From: Sorghum bicolor
Lineage: Eukaryota; Streptophyta; Magnoliopsida; Poales; Poaceae
NCBI RefSeq assembly: GCF_000003195.3
Contig: NC_012871.2
Span: 3,397,997 to 3,461,996 of the forward strand
Direction of reading: 5' to 3'
Length of the DNA: 64,000 bases
Position 1 is the stretch's first letter, and every line of letters starts with the position of its first letter. The position numbers and the translations under genes were made by a program. This document shows positions 57,318 to 64,000 of the stretch, piece by piece. A model generated the notes under the pieces. It was given only the letters and a program-made list of their open reading frames with translations. It ran no database searches and was not told where the DNA came from.

Positions 57318-59740
57318 TCAAGCTTGAGATTTAGGGACCCACATTTGCTTAGGGCCCTTGACCTTCTCTACTAGTTGCTTTGGCACCCAAATCTTCTTTG
57401 GCCTTTGCTTGTTGGGTGGCCCCATGAAGCTAACCTTGACCTTGCCATTCTTGTCTTTCCTTATGATGTAGTGAGCATTGAAGGCAAATGGTCTTGCATG
57501 CTTGGGCAAGGGTGGTGGTAGTGGTGCCTTACACTCATGAGCAAAGTGTCCTTCTTGACCACACTCAAAGCATCTCTTTGGTTTTAGCTTGCTTGATTGA
57601 TCATGAGTAGCTAGTGACTTGATGAGCTTTGTTTGATGTGCCTTGTAGCCAATTCCACTCTTGTCCATCTTCATGACGGTGTTCATGAAAAACTCACTTT
57701 GAAGGTCCTTCCCCTTTGTGAACTTTGCTAACCCCATGGTTAGGTGTTCCTTCTCTTTCTTGAGCTTGTTGTTCTCTTGAGTTAGCTTCTTGATGATTGG
57801 GTCATTGTTGCTTGCTAACTCATCCAAGATGAATATCTCATCTTCTTCTTGCTTGTCATACATCAAACCAAGCTTGAGATATTGATTTTCTTCTTTGAGT
57901 AACTTGTTCTCATATGCAAGTTTCTTGTCTTGATCAAGTGACTCAATCACAATGGTCTTGTGCTTGGATTGGTCTTGCAACTCTTTCTTGAGCATGACAA
58001 TTTCATCCTTGAGCTTGATAGTGTCCTCATAACTCTCGGCCACTACCACTTTCTTGCCCTTGCAATCAACACATTTGCTTGTGCTCTCCACAAGTAAGTC
58101 ATCACAAGATGTGGCTACATCAAGCTTAGCAACATTGTTAGTAGCAACATGTGTTTCATCAATTGCAAGTTTATAAGCAATCTCAAGGTTGTCATAGTTT
58201 GCCTTTAGAGTTGTTAGTTCTTCTTTCATTGCTCTATATCTAGTGATAAGCTCATCATGAACACTCTCAAGTTTATCATGTTTTTCTTTGAGCTCTTTTA
58301 GAGAGAGTTTTAGCTCCTTGAGCTTAGTGGTCATGATCTCATTTTGGTCTCTAAGCTCATCACTAGACTTAAGCTTTGCTAGAAGTGTGTCATTTTCAAG
58401 TTCAAGCTTTTCATTTTCACTTCTAGTCTTTCTTATGACTTTTGTGTATTTGTTTAGCAATTTTACAAGTTCATCATAAGAGGGTGATTCATATTCACTA
58501 TCACTTTCACTACTCTCATCCTCACTTTGTACCTTCCGGTCACCTTTGGCCATAAGGCATAGGTGTGTAGAGGATGTAGATGGTGGTGAAGATGATGGTG
58601 ATGGAGCATCGATGGCGATGGCGGCAACCTTCTCATCATCACTTTCATTGCCGGAGGAGTCACCACTTGAGCTCTCAATGTCGGTGAGCCAATCACCAAC
58701 AATGTAAGCCTTGCCATTCTTCTTCTTGTAGTGCTCCTTCTTCTTGCCACCTTTCTTCTTGTATTTCTTCTTGTCATTCTTCTCATCATCACTTGAGTCA
58801 TCTTGCTCTTTGTTCTTCTTCTTGTACTTGTCCTTCTTGGGCTTTGGACATTGATGAGCAAGATGACCAAGCTCACCACAATTGTAGCAATCCATCTCGG
58901 AGATGGGTTTCCTCTTGCTACTTGTGAAGAACTTCTTCTTTTTGGAATCAAGTTGACTCCATTCTTGTTGAGCTTCTTCAACATCTTGGTGGTTCTTCTC
59001 ACCAAGAGGGCAATAGATGCATCATCATCACTTGAAGTTGATGACTCAACTTCAATCTTCTTGGCTTTGCCCTTGTGAGAAGCTTTGAGAGCCAAATCCT
59101 TCTTCTCTTTCTTGGCCGACGAGGAGCCATCTTGAGGGTTCATGTGCATGTACATCTGATGAGCATTGATCTTCCCCAATATGGTGGTTGGTGTAGCGGT
59201 GGAAAGATCGCCTTGATGAAGCACGGTTACTATGTGCCCATATTTCTCAATGGGAAGCACACATAGTATCTTCCTTGCTACATCCGCCGTACTCATTTGT
59301 GTAAGCCCAAGTCCATTTAGCTCCTCTACAATGACATTTAAGCGAGAATACATTTCATTAGCATTTTCTTTAGGAAGCATTTCAAATGTATTAAGCTTGT
59401 TCATCACTAGGTGATAGCGTTCCTCGCGTTCACTCTTTGTTCCCTCATGGAGCGCACAAAGTTCCTTCCAAAGTTCATTGGCGGTTTTGTGGCTCCGAAC
59501 GCGGTTGAACACCTCTTTGCAAAGACCTCTAAAGATGTGGTTTTTGGCCTTCGCATTCCACTTCTCGTTTTCTTGCTCTTGTGGAGTAAGAGCGGTGGCT
59601 CTTTCCGGAGGGGCAAACCCTTCGGTCGTGGCTTTTAGGCACTTTACATCGCATGCCTCAAGGTATGACTCCATCCGTATTTTCCAATACGGGATGTCAT
59701 TCCCATCGAACATGGGTGGCGGTCCATCCCCGTTAGACAT
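57318..59740 (-). pseudogene. Copia gag, frameshifted, two zinc knuckles
   Basis: ATG at 59740 (MSNGDGPPPMFDG). The first 270 or so residues are the gag capsid-type domain of Copia elements (YWKIRMESYLEA, ELWKELCALHEGT). The frame then shifts near 58930. The second part starts with a CCHC knuckle CYNCGELGHLAHQC (about 58850-58890). A Lys/Asp/Ser-rich stretch and a long coiled coil (about 58480-57650) follow, then a second knuckle CFECGQEGHFAHEC (about 57530-57575). The stop is at 57318-57320, between gag and the protease. Another TGA lies shortly after, before the Gypsy junction. SIRE-like elements are known to separate gag and pol by stop codons, so this stop may be original. Confidence 0.85.
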
Positions 59741-59777
59741 CTTTCTCTAGGCGGTGAAGCCTAAATAATGAGCACTA

Positions 59778-59790
59778 GACTCTGATACCA
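59778..59790 (-). other. Copia primer-binding site
   Basis: On the minus strand TGGTATCAGAGTC, two bases after the end of the 5' LTR, matching initiator tRNA-Met priming. It fixes the element orientation. Confidence 0.9.
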
Positions 59791-59792
59791 AT

Positions 59793-61339
59793 TGAAAGGA
59801 TCAAGATGCCCAAGAGGGGGGGTGAATTGGGCTTCTCTAAAAATTTAAGCAACCTATAAGCTCCAATTCAACCCCTTGTGCCTAGTGTGACTAAGAGAGC
59901 TACCGGATAAAAAGTTTTGCAACCTAGTTCCAATCCTATTCTAGCAAGGCAATTCTAAGAATGTAAAAACACAAAGTAAATGCTAGAAAGTAAAGGAGTA
60001 GTGGAGGAAAGTGCTCGGCGATGTTTTGCCGAGGTATCGGAGAGTCGCCACTCTCCACTAGTCCTCGTTGGAACACCCGCGCAAGGGTCTAGCTCCCCCT
60101 TGGTCCGCGCAAGGACCAAGTGCTCTCTACGGGCTGATTCTTCGACACTCCGTCGCGGTGAATCGCCCAAAACCGCTCACAAGCTTGACACGAGCCACCC
60201 ACAAGACTCCGGGCGGTCTTCGTGCCTCCAATCACCACCGAACCGTCTAGGTGATGGCGATCACCAAGAGTAACAAGCAAAGAACTCTCACTTGACCCAA
60301 ACAAGGCTCTAGAGAGTGGTGGATGCACACTTGACTCTTGGAACTTACTAGAGAAGGATTCTCTCAAGAAATCACTCAAATCTCAATCCTCTCTAGGCTC
60401 TTGCAACTCTCTTGCTCCACAACAAGGTTCTCTGATGTTCAAATGGGCAAGAGCACTCTCATGGACCAGGTGGAGGAGTATAAATACTATCCACGAAGTC
60501 CAAAGGTCGGCCAACCGTTTCCACTGAAAACGGGGTCACCGGACGCACATTATGTTGCACCGGACGCACTGCACCGAGCGTCCGGTGCTTCATAACAGCT
60601 ACCTGCACTTTTCTCTGATAGGTCACCGGACGCTAACTCTCAGCGTCCGGTGCACCGTCCGGTGCTCGGGAAAACTTTACATGCTCCCTACGCATCGGAC
60701 CGGACGCTACCCGGCGCGTCCGGTGCTAGCGTCCGGTGCTCAGGGAAAGCTTGCAACCTCCCTGGGTAAGGGACCGGACGCTACCCGGTGCGTCCGGTGC
60801 TAGCGTCCGGTGCCTAACCCTAAGCACCACACTGTTCTAACGGCTAGGGACCTCACCGGACGCACTCACAGAGCGTCCGGTGCAGCGTCCGGTGCCCCTT
60901 TGGGCACCCAAACTTCGTCGAAACGCGATCGCTCCAAAACGAAGTTGGTTTCTCTCGATCTAAGGACTATCTCTGAGCTGCCTAGTGCTAGGTTTACCAA
61001 GTGTGCACCACACCTAAACCTAAAGCCTTGCCTAAGTCAAGCTACTAGATCAAAACCCCTCTTAATAGTACGGTCAAAGGAAAACAAAGACCTAAACTAC
61101 TCCAAGTGCCCTTCTTCACCATATGGCACTTAGACCTAGTCTAGCCTTGACGATGTCCATCCATCCTTTGAAAACCGAAACGATTTCCACTATTAAGTAG
61201 GCATGTATGTCCCTGTCCATCGAGTACCTATATACCATGACCTTACCTATGACTTTTGCCTCTGCAAAACACACGTTAGTCATAGTAATCAATAATGTCA
61301 TTAATCACCGAAATCACTAGGGGCCTAGATGCTCTTTCA
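59793..61339 (-). repeat. Copia 5' LTR
   Basis: 1547 bp, partner of 40283-41804. It is longer by 25 bp, mainly because of an extra AGCGTCCGGTGCT-like unit near 60727 and another near 60883, inside the decamer array at 60540-60895. Confidence 0.92.
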
Positions 61340-63228
61340 CATTTGTGATCCAACGGCCTACAATGCCCCATACCCCTTCGAGGGCATTTTTGTTAAAGAG
61401 TCCCCTAGGAATCCCATTTTTGCGCGCGCAGTCCTCGGCCAGAGAGTTTTTCCAGGATTTAATTTATTTATTTAAATTCGTTTAAACTCTGCCTTATTTA
61501 CAGAATTGCCACCACATTGTTTTAGCTATAAAAACGTCGTTTGAACTCCGAATCGATCTGTTCAAGTTGCGTTAGTTTCGTAATTTCATAAGCTTCGCGT
61601 TGGTACCACTGTTGTTTAGGCTACCACTGTTAGATTTCCTAGTTAATTACAAGTCCATAGATTGTTGTTGAAATCCCGTTAAAAGCGTAACTTTCGCGTC
61701 GTAAGTCCGTTTTTCGTGAATTTCGTGTTGACGTGATCGTAGCAGCACGTAGATGATTTTGGAAAACTTTTATTTAATTTATTTACTGCTGGTGTACTGT
61801 TCTAACTTTAGAAATTGTTCTCTTGCATGTTTGTCTTGGTATGCGTGATGATTGTGATGTAATGATCGAGCCCAGACGGTGAGGAGTATTTCGGGAGTCC
61901 GGAGCTCTTTGGGGACCAGCGGGACCAGCAAGAACAGCAGGAGTACGTGAACCAAGGCAAGTATAGCATGGGCCTACCTTGTTGTCCTACTCATTTTTAA
62001 GCATTTCACCCTGCATGTGTACAATATTGCAAACTATAAGGACATCCTAGCTGTTGATGACAATTACCTTGTTCCCAAGGGTTTTTATTGCATATGGGTA
62101 GAAGTGCTAGTGCTCTAACTCCAATTATATATGATCTAAAATCAGTGATGGAACCATGGTTAATTGATTAAACATGATTATGATAAATGGAACATAGGGC
62201 TATGGTACAAATGACTGTTGGTCATGTTGTCCTAGACCCTCCGTAAGGACTTATCTGTCGGCAAAAGCTGGGACTTACAGTGCAACCGGGAGAGTCACAT
62301 GGCTCTGACTTTAGCTCAGTAATAGGATCTTTTCTAACTCGTTAGAGGTTACCCGAAAGGGCGCAAGAGGCGCTTGCCACTTTGGGTGTAGGGCTGCCCC
62401 TGTTTCTATGAGTATAGCCGCGATGGAAATGTGCCATAGAAAAGGGGGGTTTTCTACATCTGCCTGCCGAGGAAACCTCGCGGCCCTAACTGGTTAGAAT
62501 AGGCCTATGGAAAGCTTCATAGTGTACCCTGCCCGCTCACCTTGGTAGTGTTTGGGGGTCGACGGATCCCGGGCATATGGGCAACACGACTCACGGTGAA
62601 AGTGCACAACCTCTGCAGAGTGTATAACTGTTATAACAGCCGTGCTCACGGTCACGAGCGGCCCGGAAAACTCACAGAATAACTGGTTACTGATGGCTTT
62701 ATGGTACATGATGATGTATAATTATGCTTTAATGTGACTTATTGACTTACTATGGTTCTAATAACTGATCATATGGGATATTTGGGAGCTTAAGCATAAT
62801 CTATAATAATTAGTGATAAAATACTGACCTACTAAAAGCTGATGCAGTGAACCTAGTTTAGCCTATTTGAGCCTCATAAATCCTCATGCTATGCTTGTGG
62901 AGTACGAGATGTACTCACGCTTATATATTTCTTTTCTTTGGATAAAAATCCCGGATGGGTAACAGATGGTGGTAGCTATGAGGACTACCCGGAGGACTAT
63001 TAGGCTTGTGCTTCACCAGTCGACCTTCCCTGTGTGAGGGCCAAGAGATAGTTATCTTAGATTATCGTATTTATATTTCCGCTGTTATATCAGACTTTGT
63101 GATGTAATAACTACGTTTGTTGTAAACACTGCGATGATGGTATTTAATTTGTGACTTATGTGTGTGATTGATCTTTGGGCGGACATAAGTTTATGCATTC
63201 AATTTCTTCCTTGAAATTGGGTGCGACA
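61340..63228 (+). mobile_element. Solo LTR (probably Ty3/Gypsy), right part
   Basis: Continuation of the LTR begun at 39255. It ends CTTGAAATTGGGTGCGACA and is followed by TTAAA. It carries no open frame of note. Confidence 0.75.
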
Positions 63229-63712
63229 TTAAATATAAACAAATCTATAACTAAGATATACATGATCCAATGAATATGAAATTTTTATTACAGTTTGATC
63301 ATAGAATAATTATCCCACCATAAAAAATTATCATAATTGAACCATAGAAATTGCAGCTATGAATTATTCTAATTAATTATAAAAAAACATAGATCTAAAG
63401 ACACATCAAAAACTCTATACCAAAGTATACTATATTATATGTTCACATGTGGATCTACTCATGTAAAGTCCAATAAAATTAGTTTTTCTATTTTATGATT
63501 TTTTGTGATTTATTATGATTTTTTAAAGATTTAGCCAAAATAAATAAAAAAGAAAACACAAAACCGCATTCAAAACTGCTTATAATAGGACCAGGGAGGT
63601 AGGATGAATGATTTTAAAAGTTGAGAGAGATGTTTTACTTGGTTTGGAGTTTAGAAAGAAAAAAATAGACTTGTGCGAAAGTTCAGAAAGGTGATGTAGA
63701 CTTTGTTTTTTC
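63229..63712. repeat. Outer fold-back element, right arm
   Basis: Inverted partner of 38795-39254. The arms share TACCTCCCT, TTATAATAGG-like and TACATGATCCAATGA segments in inverse order. The outer end is approximate. Confidence 0.75.
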
Positions 63713-64000
63713 TAATGGGCCGGATAGGCTGTTTGGTGTTGGGTCCGTGAAAGACATGACAAATCCCAAATGGAAGAAGCGAAAACAAGGTGGGCCGTGG
63801 GCCTAATAATTTGGTAATAATGATATACACTCCTATGTAGTACGTTCTTCTCAAAAATAAATACGTGTGATGCATTACATAGTTGTGTGCATTCTCTCAT
63901 CTTGGTTTTTGTAATTGATTTATGTTTCATTTTCGATTATTACAAAGATGACTTACTACTACTGTTCGCAAAAAAATACTCACAAATCCACTAAGGCTTT
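63713..64000. other. No gene seen
   Basis: AT-rich sequence up to the window end, with no recognisable feature. Confidence 0.5.

Larger units (their letters stand above)
40283..61339 (-). mobile_element. Copia retrotransposon, SIRE/Maximus-like, disrupted
   Basis: The minus-strand order is 5' LTR, primer-binding site, gag, protease, integrase, reverse transcriptase/RNase H, a long spacer, an extra open frame, polypurine tract and 3' LTR. Integrase before reverse transcriptase is the Copia order. The large size (about 13 kb without the inserted Gypsy element) and the extra frame after pol point to the SIRE/Maximus lineage. Flanking pentamers are CATCT (40278-40282) and CATTT (61340-61344), one mismatch. 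It lies inside a solo LTR and is itself split by a Gypsy element at 49331-57288. Confidence 0.85.

Overview
This is nuclear DNA of a grass. Intron-bearing plant genes sit among Tourist-like and Stowaway MITEs, solo LTRs, L1-type LINEs and nested Copia and Gypsy elements. The repeat types and the very GC-rich first exons suggest a panicoid grass of the Andropogoneae (sorghum, sugarcane, Miscanthus or maize relatives). The species call is inference. There is no bacterial-style operon, no CRISPR array, and I recognised no tRNA or rRNA gene.

Layout. 1-5.4 kb holds duplicated block A1, then an old minus-strand LINE fragment carrying an inserted MITE and a solo LTR, then a short block B1 that resembles sequence in and just beyond the DUF1365 gene further right. 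5.4-8.7 kb is a minus-strand JAZ (TIFY) repressor gene of the JAZ7/JAZ8 kind with two G-boxes upstream. 8.7-16.1 kb is intergenic: MITEs, a diverged local duplication, a solo LTR and simple repeats. 16.1-17.7 kb is the second copy of block A (A2). 18.5-19.4 kb is a two-exon DUF1639 gene with an apparent frameshift. 19.6-26.9 kb is an apparently full-length but mutated L1-type LINE with a 17-bp target duplication, inserted into block B2. 27.1-30.7 kb is an intact five-exon DUF1365 gene (about 324 aa). 32.0-33.2 kb is an F-box/kelch gene (414 aa) similar to SAGL1. 34.3-38.6 kb is MITE-rich. 38.8-63.7 kb is a four-layer nest of transposable elements.

The nest can be ordered by target-site duplications. 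A fold-back element was split at its centre by a roughly 2.9 kb solo LTR (TSD TTAAA). That LTR was split by a minus-strand Copia element of SIRE/Maximus type (TSD CATCT/CATTT). The Copia element was split just upstream of its protease by a plus-strand Gypsy element (TSD GGTCT). The Copia element is dead: it has stops, frameshifts, and a deletion that removes the reverse-transcriptase catalytic box. The Gypsy copy has one visible frameshift, in integrase, and LTRs about 1.2% apart.

The host genes are single plant genes with no sign of one shared pathway: a jasmonate repressor, two proteins of unknown function (DUF1639, DUF1365) and a probable E3-ligase substrate adaptor. The most informative signals are two internal empty-site/filled-site comparisons created by the A and B duplications, the JAZ reading frame that lacks an in-frame ATG, and the nested retroelement stack.
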